From an uncultured Saccharospirillaceae bacterium (GTDB lineage: Bacteria > Pseudomonadota > Gammaproteobacteria > Pseudomonadales > Oceanobacteraceae), in NCBI GenBank assembly GCA_947503895.1, contig CANNFT010000012.1, positions 1 to 64,000 of the forward strand: a stretch of DNA of 64,000 bases. The letters are read 5' to 3'. Shown here piece after piece: positions 45,026-55,267 of the stretch. Position 1 is the stretch's first letter. The number at the start of each line of letters is the position of its first letter. Below the pieces are notes generated by a model. It was not told the DNA's origin and searched no databases. It saw only the letters and a list, made by a program, of their open reading frames with translations. The position numbers were made by a program, and so were the translations under genes.

Positions 45026-48000
45026 CTAGCTTAACAGCTCTTGATTGCCTCCAAATGCAGACGTGTTAGTGGTTGTCGTAAATTCTTTGACAAAAGCATG
45101 CACATAGTTTGGGCCGCCCGTCTTTGGGCCGGTTCCACTCAGCCCATGTCCGCCAAATGGTTGCGCACCGACTTTAGCGCCAATCATAGGCCGGTTAATA
45201 TAAATGTTTCCAACATCAACGTTGCTGGCAATGTAGTCGATCCATCTTTCGTTTCTACTTTGGATGCCCATGGTTAAGCCAAAGCCAGACTGATTGATCG
45301 AAGATATTACCTCGTCAATATTATCGTGATTAAAGGGGATGATGTGCAATATGGGGCCGAAGTGCTCTTCATTGATTTGATTTAAATTTTCGATTTCGTA
45401 AGCACAAGGTGCCACATATTGATGGGAATCGGTTTCCTGAAGATATTTAGGCAGTGGTGTTGTTGCAATGAGTTTTGCGTGTTCGTTTAGCCATTGTATA
45501 TGTTGCTCCAGTTTGTGTTTAGACGCAGAATCAATGATCGGGCCAATGTCCGTTTCGCGATAGAATGGAGAGTCAACGTTGATGAGTGCCATTCTGCCTT
45601 TGAGTGCTTGATAGAAATCTGCCTTTACATCCTCTTGTATCATTAAAACCCGTAATGCGGAACAGCGTTGACCAGCGCTGTCAAAAGCTGAAGTGATGAC
45701 ATCAGGCACGAGCTGATCGATTAAAATCGTGCTGTCAGCCACCATGATATTTTGACCGCCGGTTTCAGCCAGCATATTGACAAATTTCGGGCAACTTTCA
45801 ACTATCCAGTTTTGTATAACCTTTGCTGTTCTTGTAGACCCTGTAAAACATACCATATCAATGACACGTGATTCGATTAATGGTTTTGTAATGGCCTCGC
45901 CATCTCCCGGCAGGAAAATAAGTTGGTTTTTAAAAAGACCGGCTTCGAAAATTAACTCAGTCAATCGTTGAGCAATCAAACTGGTTTGACGAGCCGGTTT
46001 TGCAATCACGCGATTGCCGCAGGCAAGTGCTGCGCTAATTTGACCCACAAATATTGAAAGTGAAAAGTTCCAGGGTGAGATGCATAACACGTTTCCTCTT
46101 GGTCGATACCGAAGTAAATTCTCTTCTCCTGTGATACTGTCCAGCAAATGAGGGTCGGCAAAATTCTTTTGTGCCTGTCGACTGTAGTAGCGACAAAAAT
46201 CGACACCTTCCCGTAGCTCTGCAATCGCATTCGCGAGTGTTTTACCAGCTTCATTCATGCATAGATATATCAGTTCGTCACGATTGGCAATCATGATGTC
46301 GGCGATTTGATCAACTTGTTTGGTTAATGTTGACAGTCGTTCAACCTTAAATGGATGATCTTTAATGAATGAAATAACTTGATGGCAATGTTCAGTTTGC
46401 GTGGAGTGAAGATATCCAATTTGATCGCCATTCACCGGGCTGTTTACTGTTATCGCTTCTATATTCGAAGGTGTACTCAGTTCGAACAGAGGCGCTGCGC
46501 GATACTTTTTATTTTTGAATGTCGAGACTTTATCCATAATTGAAAAGTATACATGATCGTGTTGAAGCTCAAATCCACGGGAATTTGGGTAATCTACAAA
46601 AATTTCACTGGGGAGCGGAATATTAGGATTTAAAATGGAAGTTTGTTCTAATAAATCAACGGGGTGTTCAACCAGTTTTTCGAGCGCCACTTGTGGATCT
46701 TGTATTTGAAAAACAAACGAGCTGTTCGCGCCATTTTCAATAAGGCGACGAACGAGATACGGTAGCAGTTCACGGTGACAGCCCACTGGGGCATAAATAC
46801 ACTCATTAACCTGATATTGAGTCATAAGGTGTTCAAATAATGCTTCGCCCATGCCATGCAACCTTTGAAATTCAAATTCGTTGGTTTTTGGCATTTCTAA
46901 TATTGCAAGCGCAGTCCAAGCATTATGTGTAGCAAACATTGGGTAGAGCCAACGCTGATTTGCGTGAAGTAGAAAGCGTGCACAAGTGATGTAATTTAAA
47001 TCAGTGGATGCTTTTTGAGTAAATACGGGGTATTCAGATAACCCTAATTCTTGTGCCCATTTTATTTCCGTATCCCAATAGGCCCCTTTTACGAGTCTGA
47101 CCGGAATGGTGATTTGCAATTTGTCACCCAAGCAATGCAACCAATGTAATACAGAGAGTGCGCGTTTGCCATACGATTGCACCGCGAGACCAAGTTTCCC
47201 CCAATTTGCAATGGTTTGGTGGGATAATACGGATTCAAACACATGTAGAGAGATGTCCAGTCTATATTGTTCTTCAGCATCAATTGTGATGGGAACGTCG
47301 AGGTCTTTTGCTTTCGTGACCAGTTTCAAAAGCCGAGTGATGAGTGCGGGCAGCATTTCTCGTTGTTGATTTGGTTCATATCTGGGGTGCAATGCGGAGA
47401 GTTTGATTGAAATTGAATTCTGTTTACCCTTTTTACTTTGATTGTCTTTTGCGACTTTGCTGATAGCATGGTCGTAGGCATCAAAATACTGTTTTGCCAA
47501 TGCTTCGGTTAATGCGGCCTCGCCCAACATGTCGTAAGAGCAACAAACATTTGATTGTGTATATGGGGTTTTATGTTGAATAGCTTCTTCAATGGATTCA
47601 GCATAAACAAACTGAAGCCCAAGTATGCGAATTGCCCGTTGCACTGCTTCTCGAGTAATTTTTAATGTTAATTTATTAATTAATCCTGTAATGGCTTCAG
47701 ATGGATGTCTGTGTTTCGGTTTAAGCATTTTTCCCGTGAGTGCTAATCCCCAGCTAGCAGCGTTCACCCAGAAAGAAGTGGATTTATTAACATGATGCTG
47801 CCAACCACGTTCGGCCAGCTTGTCAATAATTAAGTCATTGGCGGTTGCGCTGTCTGGTATTCGAATTAAGGTTTCGGCCAGGCACATCAAAATAATGCCT
47901 TCTTCTGTTGAGAGATCGTATTCTTGGAGTAACTGATGCAGGACGGACTGGCTATGATGCGCCTTTAAGGTGTGAATGAGCGATTCGACTTTCTTTTTAA

Positions 48001-48148
48001 ATTGCACATCCTGCTGTTCTGGAAAGCAATCCATAAGATCATGGACATAATCTTGTTCATCACAGAGATACAGTTGGTGAATTCTTGCCCGTAAGTCTGG
48101 TGCTTTTTCAGCAACCAGCTTTACTGGGTCAAGCTCAAAATCCATCAT
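45026..48148 (-). CDS. putA: Bifunctional proline dehydrogenase / P5C dehydrogenase
   Basis: A 1040-residue PutA oxidising proline to glutamate through delta-1-pyrroline-5-carboxylate. The PRODH barrel (~140-470) includes VCCSYDMLGEAALTEA, SIKLSALHPRYE, VRLVKGAYWDTEIKWAQ and FATHN. The P5CDH domain (~560-1010) has ISPWNFSLSIFVGQ, MVCFTGSTRTAKVIQ and catalytic Cys in SAGQRCSALR. It lacks the N-terminal ribbon-helix-helix of E. coli PutA, so it does not autoregulate. Membrane-peripheral, FAD and NAD dependent. Divergent from the leucine-type dehydrogenase. Confidence 0.96.
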   Translation of the reverse strand: MMDFELDPVKLVAEKAPDLRARIHQLYLCDEQDYVHDLMDCFPEQQDVQFKKKVESLIHTLKAHHSQSVLHQLLQEYDLSTEEGIILMCLAETLIRIPDSATANDLIIDKLAERGWQHHVNKSTSFWVNAASWGLALTGKMLKPKHRHPSEAITGLINKLTLKITREAVQRAIRILGLQFVYAESIEEAIQHKTPYTQSNVCCSYDMLGEAALTEALAKQYFDAYDHAISKVAKDNQSKKGKQNSISIKLSALHPRYEPNQQREMLPALITRLLKLVTKAKDLDVPITIDAEEQYRLDISLHVFESVLSHQTIANWGKLGLAVQSYGKRALSVLHWLHCLGDKLQITIPVRLVKGAYWDTEIKWAQELGLSEYPVFTQKASTDLNYITCARFLLHANQRWLYPMFATHNAWTALAILEMPKTNEFEFQRLHGMGEALFEHLMTQYQVNECIYAPVGCHRELLPYLVRRLIENGANSSFVFQIQDPQVALEKLVEHPVDLLEQTSILNPNIPLPSEIFVDYPNSRGFELQHDHVYFSIMDKVSTFKNKKYRAAPLFELSTPSNIEAITVNSPVNGDQIGYLHSTQTEHCHQVISFIKDHPFKVERLSTLTKQVDQIADIMIANRDELIYLCMNEAGKTLANAIAELREGVDFCRYYSRQAQKNFADPHLLDSITGEENLLRYRPRGNVLCISPWNFSLSIFVGQISAALACGNRVIAKPARQTSLIAQRLTELIFEAGLFKNQLIFLPGDGEAITKPLIESRVIDMVCFTGSTRTAKVIQNWIVESCPKFVNMLAETGGQNIMVADSTILIDQLVPDVITSAFDSAGQRCSALRVLMIQEDVKADFYQALKGRMALINVDSPFYRETDIGPIIDSASKHKLEQHIQWLNEHAKLIATTPLPKYLQETDSHQYVAPCAYEIENLNQINEEHFGPILHIIPFNHDNIDEVISSINQSGFGLTMGIQSRNERWIDYIASNVDVGNIYINRPMIGAKVGAQPFGGHGLSGTGPKTGGPNYVHAFVKEFTTTTNTSAFGGNQELLS

Positions 48149-48412
48149 GTTGGTACATCCTTGAAAGGGTCGATCGCCGTCTTTAACTCATTATCGGTAC
48201 GTGTGTCATACCTCTAAAATATAGGTCACTTTAATATTAAACCTGCCTACTTTAAGGCGATAGATAAATTATAACTCATGGGGGCTATATCATCGCGAGA
48301 GTAAAAGAATCTTGTATATGAAAAATATTTAGCAGTGTCACAACTCCTTGTCTACACTGAATGGGAGGTATTGGTTAGCGAGTAAACATGACACCCCAAA
48401 AGGGAATTTTTT

Positions 48413-49423
48413 ATGTTTAGCCTCATGCGTGAATCAGCTTTACAAGAGCTGCACTATTGTCAAAAAGGCGACTTAAACGCCGTCATCGCATTGCACAACT
48501 TAAGGCTAGGGCCAGCATTAGGAGGTTGTCGTTTCATTGAATACGACAATGAACAGGATGCGGTCATAGACGCCATTCGGCTCGCTAAAGGTATGAGTTA
48601 CAAAGCTGCTTTGGCCAAAGTGCCCCAAGGCGGAGGTAAGTCTGTCATTATCAAACCAAAAGGCGCATTTGATCGGGAACGACTTTTCTATCAATTTGCT
48701 GAGTTCGTATCTGATTTAGGGGGGCGTTATATCACTGCCATGGACAGTGGCACACAAGTCGAAGATATGGACTGCATTCGAGAGGTTTGTCCATTTGTTT
48801 CCAGCTCCAGCGAATTAGGCGACCCTTCCCCGTCGACTGCCATTGGTGTGGCATTAGGAATCAAAACTGCTGTACAGCATAGAATGGGCCAGTCACTTAA
48901 AGGGGTACGCGTAGGTATTCAGGGCTTAGGGCACGTGGGAGCAGCTTTAGCTGAGCACTTATATGCTGAAGGGGCCAAACTTTGGGTGTCGGATATAGAT
49001 GCTCAAAAAGTTAAACAAGCCGAACAACAATGGCAGGCTACCGCGGTTGCTCCTCACGAAATTTCAGGAATAGAGCTCGATGTATTTTCCCCTTGTGGTT
49101 TAGGGGGAACCATCAACGCGCAAACCGTCGATACACTCAAATGCGTCGTCGTCGCCGGTTGTGCGAATAATCAATTAGCGGAGTCCGCTTTGGGTGACGT
49201 TTTACACGATAAGCATATTTTATATGCGCCTGATTATGTCATTAATAGTGGTGGATTAATTTATGCCTCATCTCGTTATCGCGGTTTAGCCCAGAAAGAA
49301 ATTGATCACAGTATTTCAAAGTTGAAAGACACTTTAGATAAAATATTTATGTTATCAAATAATAAAAATTTACCAACGCACCGAATTGCTAACGAGATGG
49401 CAGAGCAAATATTGTATGACTAA
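48413..49423 (+). CDS. Leucine/valine dehydrogenase-family (ELFV) protein
   Basis: A 336-residue Glu/Leu/Phe/Val dehydrogenase of short (leucine-dehydrogenase) type. GPALGGCRFIEY and GMSYKAALAKVPQGGGKSVI carry the substrate-binding and catalytic Lys. The Rossmann GIQGLGHVGAALAEHL binds NAD. YVINSGGLIYASSRY is conserved. It would deaminate Leu/Ile/Val to branched 2-oxoacids, feeding the E1/E2 genes immediately downstream. AAAAGGGAATT precedes ATG. Confidence 0.93.
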   Translation: MFSLMRESALQELHYCQKGDLNAVIALHNLRLGPALGGCRFIEYDNEQDAVIDAIRLAKGMSYKAALAKVPQGGGKSVIIKPKGAFDRERLFYQFAEFVSDLGGRYITAMDSGTQVEDMDCIREVCPFVSSSSELGDPSPSTAIGVALGIKTAVQHRMGQSLKGVRVGIQGLGHVGAALAEHLYAEGAKLWVSDIDAQKVKQAEQQWQATAVAPHEISGIELDVFSPCGLGGTINAQTVDTLKCVVVAGCANNQLAESALGDVLHDKHILYAPDYVINSGGLIYASSRYRGLAQKEIDHSISKLKDTLDKIFMLSNNKNLPTHRIANEMAEQILYD

Positions 49424-49540
49424 GCGTTTTAAAATCCACATGAAATAAATTGTAAATATTTGCCGGCAATTTATTAAAAAATGTTTGTAAATAGGTGTTA
49501 GGTGTGCCGTTTTAGCTTGAAAAGGAATGGTAGATAATTC

Positions 49541-50626
49541 ATGAAAACCGTTGCTGAATATCGTATTCAATACTCGCAAATATTGAATGAAAAAAATGAG
49601 CTAAATGAACCGCTCCCAGGTTGGGCGACGGCAGAATGGTTGCAAGAAGCGTATCAGCACATGATGCTCACCCGTATTTTTGACCAAAAGGCGGTTGCGC
49701 TTCAGCGAACGGGGCAGATGGGCACTTATCCATCGTGTTTGGGGCAGGAAGCGGTCGGAGTCGCTATTGGAATGGCGCTCGCGGATGACGATGTGTTTGT
49801 TCCGTATTATCGGGATCAGGGTGCGTATTTTTTGCGTAATCATAAACTGGAAGAATTACTTTTATATTGGGGAGGGGATGAGCGAGGCAGTTCATTTGGC
49901 CCAAAGCAAGATTTTCCAGTGTGTGTGCCTATTGCCACACAAGTGACCCACGCTGCAGGTGCAGCGGCAGCACTGAAACTTAAAGGCGAGTCAGGTTGTG
50001 TCATGGTGACGGTGGGGGACGGTGGGACATCCAAAGGCGATTTTATGGAAAGTTTAAATGTCGCCGGTGCATGGCAATTACCATTGATTGTTATTGTAAA
50101 TAACAATCAATGGGCAATATCGGTTCATCGGAGTATTCAGTGTGGCGCACCGACATTAGCTCAAAAGGCCATTGCCGCAGGCATTCATGGTGTGCAAGTA
50201 GATGGAAATGATGTCGTTGCAACGCATGAGGCCATTTTAAACGCTAAAGAACATGCAGACGAGCATAAAGGTGCAACGTTAATCGAGGCCATCAGTTATC
50301 GATTAGCGGACCATACGACAGCAGATGATGCGAGTCGCTACCGTGAAGCTGATGAAGTTAAGCGTGCTTGGGAAATTGAGCCCGTAAAACGTTTAAGGCA
50401 ATTTTTAATTTCTCTGGGGTGGTGGACAGAAGCCAAAGAAAAAGATTGGACAGAGCAGTGCCAAAAACAAGTTGAGCAAGCGGTTGCACGCTATCTGGCG
50501 TTTGAGGAGGATACGCCCGAGAGTATGTTTGACCACTTGTATTCAGAGTGGCCGAGTGTGTTGGACGAGCAATTAGATATCCTTCACGAGAAAGTAGAAC
50601 GTATGACAAAAAGGCATACGGATTAG
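49541..50626 (+). CDS. 2-oxoacid dehydrogenase E1 alpha (branched-chain/pyruvate type)
   Basis: A 361-residue ThDP-dependent E1 alpha subunit. MGTYPSCLGQEAVGVAIGMAL, the ThDP motif GDGGTSKGDFMESLNVAG...IVNNNQW and the phosphorylation-loop region YRLADHTTADDASRYR are intact. It decarboxylates the 2-oxoacid. Neighbours (leucine-type dehydrogenase upstream, E1 beta and E2 downstream) favour branched-chain substrates, although family names alone allow pyruvate. Weak ribosome site. Confidence 0.93.
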   Translation: MKTVAEYRIQYSQILNEKNELNEPLPGWATAEWLQEAYQHMMLTRIFDQKAVALQRTGQMGTYPSCLGQEAVGVAIGMALADDDVFVPYYRDQGAYFLRNHKLEELLLYWGGDERGSSFGPKQDFPVCVPIATQVTHAAGAAAALKLKGESGCVMVTVGDGGTSKGDFMESLNVAGAWQLPLIVIVNNNQWAISVHRSIQCGAPTLAQKAIAAGIHGVQVDGNDVVATHEAILNAKEHADEHKGATLIEAISYRLADHTTADDASRYREADEVKRAWEIEPVKRLRQFLISLGWWTEAKEKDWTEQCQKQVEQAVARYLAFEEDTPESMFDHLYSEWPSVLDEQLDILHEKVERMTKRHTD

Positions 50627-50686
50627 TTTGCGCTACTGTCTACCGGTGATGCTCTATTTACATTAATACGTTTCTGATGAGCAAGG

Positions 50687-51715
50687 ATGATGGCGAAATC
50701 AAATATACAGACTAGCAACACATCACAAACTGACCCCTTGCAATTAACACTCGTTGAGGCGGTTAATTTGGCATTGGCCTATGAGTTAGAACACGATCCC
50801 AGTGTCATTTTATTGGGCGAAGACATTGGTACAAACGGCGGTGTGTTTCGTGCAACGGCGGGGTTAAAAGATCGATTTGGCTTTCGTCGAGTGATGGATA
50901 CACCGCTCGCGGAAGCTTTGATCAGTGGCATGACGGTTGGGTTGGCCAGTCAGGGTTTAAAGCCCGTGGCAGAAATTCAATTTATGGGATTTATATTCCC
51001 TGCTTATGAACATTTGTTGGGCCATGCAGCGCGAATGAGAAATCGAACACGTGGTCGAATGTCTTGCCCCATGGTCATGCGTGCGCCCTTCGGGGGTGGC
51101 ATTCATGCCCCAGAACACCACTCAGAAAGTACCGAAGCCATCATTGCCCATACGCCGGGTATTCGAGTGGTTATACCATCTTCACCGCTGCGGGCTTACG
51201 GTTTGCTTTTAGCATCCATTCGCGACCCAGACCCTGTTGTATTTTTAGAGCCCAAAAGAATTTATCGATTAACGAAGCAGTCAATAGTGGATGATGGTAT
51301 GGCATTACCTTTAGACACGTGTTTCACATTACGTGAAGGCACTGACGTGACGCTGGTGAGCTGGGGAGCAAGTATCACGGAAACGTTACAGGCTGCGAAG
51401 CAGCTCGAACAGGAAAATATTCAGGCTGAAGTAGTGGATGTGGCAACCATTAAACCATTGGATATGCAAACGATATTGGCTTCTGTAAATAAAACCGGTC
51501 GCTGTGTCATTGTGCACGAAGCGGCGCGTTCGTTTGGTGTGGGTGCCGAAATTAGTGCTCAGATAGCTGAAAAAGGGTTATTAGATTTACAGGCACCGGT
51601 GCAGCGAGTAACAGGCTTTGATACGCATATGCCATATTTTAGAAATGAAAAGTACTACCTGCCAAATGTCGACGATATTATTGCGGCAGTCCATAAAACG
51701 TTAGCGGATAGTTAA
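50687..51715 (+). CDS. 2-oxoacid dehydrogenase E1 beta
   Basis: A 342-residue transketolase-like beta subunit forming the heterotetramer with E1 alpha. LLGEDIGTNGGVFRATAGL, RVMDTPLAEALISGMTVGLA, PEHHSESTEA and FLEPKRIYR are typical. AAGGATG overlaps the first ATG, leaving Met1 or Met2 as start. 60 bp after E1 alpha and 15 bp before E2. Confidence 0.95.
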   Translation: MMAKSNIQTSNTSQTDPLQLTLVEAVNLALAYELEHDPSVILLGEDIGTNGGVFRATAGLKDRFGFRRVMDTPLAEALISGMTVGLASQGLKPVAEIQFMGFIFPAYEHLLGHAARMRNRTRGRMSCPMVMRAPFGGGIHAPEHHSESTEAIIAHTPGIRVVIPSSPLRAYGLLLASIRDPDPVVFLEPKRIYRLTKQSIVDDGMALPLDTCFTLREGTDVTLVSWGASITETLQAAKQLEQENIQAEVVDVATIKPLDMQTILASVNKTGRCVIVHEAARSFGVGAEISAQIAEKGLLDLQAPVQRVTGFDTHMPYFRNEKYYLPNVDDIIAAVHKTLADS

Positions 51716-51730
51716 TGCGGGGGAGGGAGC

Positions 51731-52849
51731 ATGAAATATTTTAAATTGCCCGATCTTGGTGAGGGCTTAACGGAAGCCGAAATCGTAGAGTGGCACGTAA
51801 AAGCGGGGGATCCTGTAAAAGTCGATCAATTGTTATTATCCGTTGAGACAGCCAAGGCTATTGTCGAAGTGCCCTCACCGCAGGAAGGTGTTATTGCAGC
51901 GTGTTTTGGCGAAGCAGGCGATACAGTACACATTGGTGAACCATTGGTCGAATTTCAAGGAGAACAAGAGGACAGCGGTACCGTTGTGGGCAGTTTATCG
52001 AAACAAGAGTCGCCCTCTCAAGATGATGCTTTCATCATTGGTGCAGCTCGCAAGGAGCAAGGACATTCTGTTCGAATTAAAGCGACGCCCAGTGTGAGGG
52101 CGTTAGCTCGTCGTTTACATGTAGATATTTCACAACTAAGAGGTAGTGGTCCAGATAATAAAATCACTTCTGAAGATATAGAGCAGGCAGCACGACTCAA
52201 TGAAAGTAAGGGAGAAGCTGAGCCGCTAAGAGGTGTACGAAAAACAATGGCCCGTGCTATGGCCCTTGCGCATGAGCAAGTGGTACCGGTCAGCATTTGT
52301 GATGATGCGGATATTCATGAGTGGGATGAAACCCAAGATGTGACCATGCGGATGGTACACGCGATTGGTCAAGCATGCGAAGCTGAGCCCGCACTTAATG
52401 TATGGTTTGATGGTGAGCACTTGTCTCGACGAATGCTCAAACAAATTGATTTAGGCATTGCTGTGGATACTGAGCAGGGATTGTTTGTGCCTGTCCTCAG
52501 AGATATTTCAAACCGCACGCTGGATGATCTTCGCGCGGGCTTGAATAATTTAAGAAAGGCGGTGAAGAGCCGCCAAATTCCTCCCCAAGAAATGTTAGGT
52601 GCAACCATTACGTTGTCCAACTTTGGTACTATCGCGGGCCGGTATGCGAATCCCGTGGTCGTCCCGCCGACTGTGGCGATTATTGGTGCTGGTGGGTGGC
52701 GAGATGAAGTGGTCGCGTGGGAAGGGGCGTCTGCTATTCACCGAATATTACCACTCTCGCTGACGTTTGATCATCGTGCGATTACCGGTGGTGAAGCTGC
52801 TCGCTTTTTAAAAGTCATGCTTGAAGACTTAGCGCGAGCATCTGTTTAA
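51731..52849 (+). CDS. Dihydrolipoamide acyltransferase (E2)
   Basis: A 372-residue E2 with one lipoyl domain (Lys in SVETAKAIVEVPSP, ~43), a linker, a peripheral-subunit-binding domain (TPSVRALARRLHVDISQLRG, ~119-150) and the catalytic domain ending FDHRAITGGEAARFLK (His-Arg-x3-Gly-Gly). It forms the core of the complex, accepting the acyl group on lipoate. GGGAGGGAG precedes the ATG. No E3 (lipoamide dehydrogenase) follows, so it must be shared with another complex elsewhere. Confidence 0.94.
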   Translation: MKYFKLPDLGEGLTEAEIVEWHVKAGDPVKVDQLLLSVETAKAIVEVPSPQEGVIAACFGEAGDTVHIGEPLVEFQGEQEDSGTVVGSLSKQESPSQDDAFIIGAARKEQGHSVRIKATPSVRALARRLHVDISQLRGSGPDNKITSEDIEQAARLNESKGEAEPLRGVRKTMARAMALAHEQVVPVSICDDADIHEWDETQDVTMRMVHAIGQACEAEPALNVWFDGEHLSRRMLKQIDLGIAVDTEQGLFVPVLRDISNRTLDDLRAGLNNLRKAVKSRQIPPQEMLGATITLSNFGTIAGRYANPVVVPPTVAIIGAGGWRDEVVAWEGASAIHRILPLSLTFDHRAITGGEAARFLKVMLEDLARASV

Positions 52850-53052
52850 GCCGAGGCGTTGCTACGTCGTCCATAAGGCTTGTTGAAGAAAGGCGTGCAG
52901 CACCTTGCAGTTTATTTCCCAAATTCTCAGTTAAGTGTAAACGGGTGTCTGAAGTGACTATCAGACGTTAACAACCTCAACAAAGCAGCAGCGTTACAGG
53001 AAGGCGCAAACGAAGCGTGGTTCGTTAACATTTATGTCGTTTAAATAAACAG

Positions 53053-53511
53053 TTAATCAATATTACACCACCCTTGTCGTTTGCCTTGACCATCGTAGGG
53101 CCTCGCTAATCCGAGTTTGACTAATTTCTCACCAATATCTTCGCCATCGATAAGAACTGTAGCCACCAAACGAAAATATTTTCCTCTCTCAATGTTCGTT
53201 AACTCAACCCGCTCGGCATTTTCTGACCATAAGCGAACTTGATCTCGAGCTTGCTTGGCGATGACTTTTTCTTCTGGGCACTTTCCTCTTATTTCGGGTG
53301 TATCAATACCTCGTACACGAATCGGCATATCTTCCCCCAATATCGATGGAAAGTTAGGAATATCAACAAATAGGGTATCTCCGTCGTACACTCTGTTAAC
53401 ACTGACCAATAGTGTTGAATGGGCTTGATCTTGATGCGCACTCTTCTTAGTCGCTTGTACCGGTAATATGCAAAAAGCGAACAGTGCAAAGCCAATAATT
53501 CTTTTGTTCAT
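53053..53511 (-). CDS. Secreted thermonuclease-like nuclease
   Basis: A ~152-residue exported SNase-fold protein (signal peptide MNKRIIGFALFAFCILPVQA). VNRVYDGDTLFVDIP holds the Ca-binding Asp, VRGIDTPEIRG the Arg-Asp-Glu, and RGKYFRLVATVLIDGEDI the second Arg. AKQARDQVRLW follows the family. Predicted periplasmic or extracellular endonuclease for nucleic acids. A start five residues upstream (53526) is possible. Confidence 0.9.
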   Translation of the reverse strand: MNKRIIGFALFAFCILPVQATKKSAHQDQAHSTLLVSVNRVYDGDTLFVDIPNFPSILGEDMPIRVRGIDTPEIRGKCPEEKVIAKQARDQVRLWSENAERVELTNIERGKYFRLVATVLIDGEDIGEKLVKLGLARPYDGQGKRQGWCNID

Positions 53512-53526
53512 ACTGAGATGACTCAT

Positions 53527-53919
53527 TTTGACTGCTTATAATGGTCGCTCAAGATATGGTCTTATAGTGAACAATACAAATGAATTATGCTGAGACTGGA
53601 GTGATTATTCGAGCATGGAAATGCTTAAAATCATCCTAACAATTTACAGAGGGCTTGTTGGCGTATTGAGTTTGATTAAAAAACAATCGAACGGGAGATT
53701 GAAAAATAAGCCTTTAGAAGAGCGTGAGGCCCTTTACTGTACTTAATTTAACCAATGTTGAGCATATTGGATGAGAAATATACAGTGAGACCAAGTTCTC
53801 AAAAATTGGACTAACACCGTCACATAAATCAATGATATCATTGCTCAAATTATAAGCAGGCCAATTAGAGCTGCGTCAAATTTTTATGAGTTAACTGATT
53901 TAATTGGGGATGAGACGCT
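53527..53919. other. Divergent intergenic region
   Basis: About 390 bp between the thermonuclease and the small secreted protein. It contains a possible tiny gene at 53615-53746 and otherwise no supported feature. Confidence 0.4.
53615..53746 (+). CDS. Possible 43-residue small protein
   Basis: An ATG-initiated frame of 43 codons encoding a hydrophobic/basic start (MEMLKIILTIYRGLVGVLSL) and a basic-acidic tail. A GGAGTG lies 13 bases upstream. It could be a small membrane peptide, or chance. No family recognised. Confidence 0.2.
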   Translation: MEMLKIILTIYRGLVGVLSLIKKQSNGRLKNKPLEEREALYCT

Positions 53920-54342
53920 GTGTCTGATGATCGCTTCTTTCAATCTATCCTTTTGTGCCTAGGTTTGATGGTTTCGGCTTTTTCTATGGCTGAAGAGCAG
54001 CGCCATGGTTTAATGGGTGAACAAACTATCGCTATTGGCGAAGGCGAGCAGGTACGTTACGAAGTCGTGACGATCCACGTCGGAGAGCGGACAACTGCGC
54101 TTTCTGGTGAGCCGGTCCAAGATCTAGAATCCCTAAAAGAGCAGTTAAGTGCGCATGAAGTGAATCAAGTAAAAGTGGTTACTCTGCCCTGCGCTTCCAT
54201 GAGTAAGGTCGTGTCAGTCACGGGTGTACTCATGTCTTTAGGCATCAGCAACTTTTACATTGAAAGCATGCAGAGTGACCCTTCGCTTTGCCCGCAGCCC
54301 AACCTGAATCCATCGACCTATGGCGATATTGCTGTTCAATGA
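53920..54342 (+). CDS. Small secreted protein of unknown function
   Basis: A 140-residue protein from a GTG start, with signal peptide to about residue 24 (LLCLGLMVSAFSMA/EE). The mature part contains a beta-alpha-beta-like segment (NQVKVVTLPCASMSKVVSVT) loosely reminiscent of ExbD/TolR periplasmic domains, and two Cys (LPCAS, SLCPQ). I cannot assign a function. Convergent with the IclR gene across 37 bp. Confidence 0.65.
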   Translation: MSDDRFFQSILLCLGLMVSAFSMAEEQRHGLMGEQTIAIGEGEQVRYEVVTIHVGERTTALSGEPVQDLESLKEQLSAHEVNQVKVVTLPCASMSKVVSVTGVLMSLGISNFYIESMQSDPSLCPQPNLNPSTYGDIAVQ

Positions 54343-54379
54343 TGGGTTTCACTTGGCGCATATTGATTGCGCCAATCGG

Positions 54380-55192
54380 TTAAAAGCGTCCCCCCAATCG
54401 TTGAGACAGTTTGTTAGCCAGTGATCGAATATGATTACCCATGTTTTCAATCTTTTCTGTTGTTAAATCCTTGTCCACTAAGCTAACGGCCATGCCGGCA
54501 ACCGCAAACTCCTCTTGTGCGGAATACACCGGCGCTCCTATGCCCATGATACCGGCTCGAATTTCACCCCTTTCACGGCTATAGCCTTTCAGTCGGCACA
54601 ATTGTACTTCGTCCAGCAGTTGATCAATGCTCGTCGGGCCAGCAGATGTAAGAGGGGCTGGCCACGCCTCTTGTTCAAATCGAGATCGAATCAATTCATC
54701 CGGCATCGTGCTGAGCATGGCTTTGCCTGTGGCTGTAAAGCAGGCTGGAATTTGCATGCCGATTCGAAAAGAAATACCGAGTGATTGCTGACCGTTACGG
54801 CAGGCGATATAGGTAATATGAGCGCCATTCAAAACAGACAGGATAACGGTTTCTTTCTTAAGGCTAGGTTCGGACTCCCAGAGCTTATAAAATTCTTGGG
54901 TCACATCTAGGTCATTCAAAAAGCCACTGGCCCATCGCATGACACCTGCACCAATGGTTATTTGTCCTTTTTCCCCTTTCTGAATGATCTGATGCCGTTC
55001 CAATTCTGCGCAAATACCATGAACAGAACTTTTTGGCAGAGACAAATGAGCAGCCAGCTCCGTCAATGATGCACCCCGCTTCTCGCCTGATAATGCATTT
55101 AAGATGCTAATTGTTCGTTCTACGGCGGGCGCTTTTGATTTCGCGACATTGTCGTGTGCCCCCGTACTGCGTTGCGCTGTGACTTCTGACAT
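54380..55192 (-). CDS. IclR-family transcriptional regulator
   Basis: A 270-residue regulator. The N-terminal winged HTH (VERTISILNALSGEKRGASL, LSLPKSSVHGICAELERH) is followed by the IclR effector domain (~100-265; IPACFTATGKAMLSTMPDELI, GYSRERGEIRAGIMGIGAPV). It is divergent from the operon at 55379 with an inverted repeat in between, so it most likely controls it. The effector is probably the pathway substrate. Confidence 0.92.
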   Translation of the reverse strand: MSEVTAQRSTGAHDNVAKSKAPAVERTISILNALSGEKRGASLTELAAHLSLPKSSVHGICAELERHQIIQKGEKGQITIGAGVMRWASGFLNDLDVTQEFYKLWESEPSLKKETVILSVLNGAHITYIACRNGQQSLGISFRIGMQIPACFTATGKAMLSTMPDELIRSRFEQEAWPAPLTSAGPTSIDQLLDEVQLCRLKGYSRERGEIRAGIMGIGAPVYSAQEEFAVAGMAVSLVDKDLTTEKIENMGNHIRSLANKLSQRLGGRF

Positions 55193-55267
55193 TTCGACCT
55201 ACCCTATGACATCGCAGCGGGAATCTCCCAGCCTTGACCTGAGCTATTAATGTGGTGAATAATTAAG

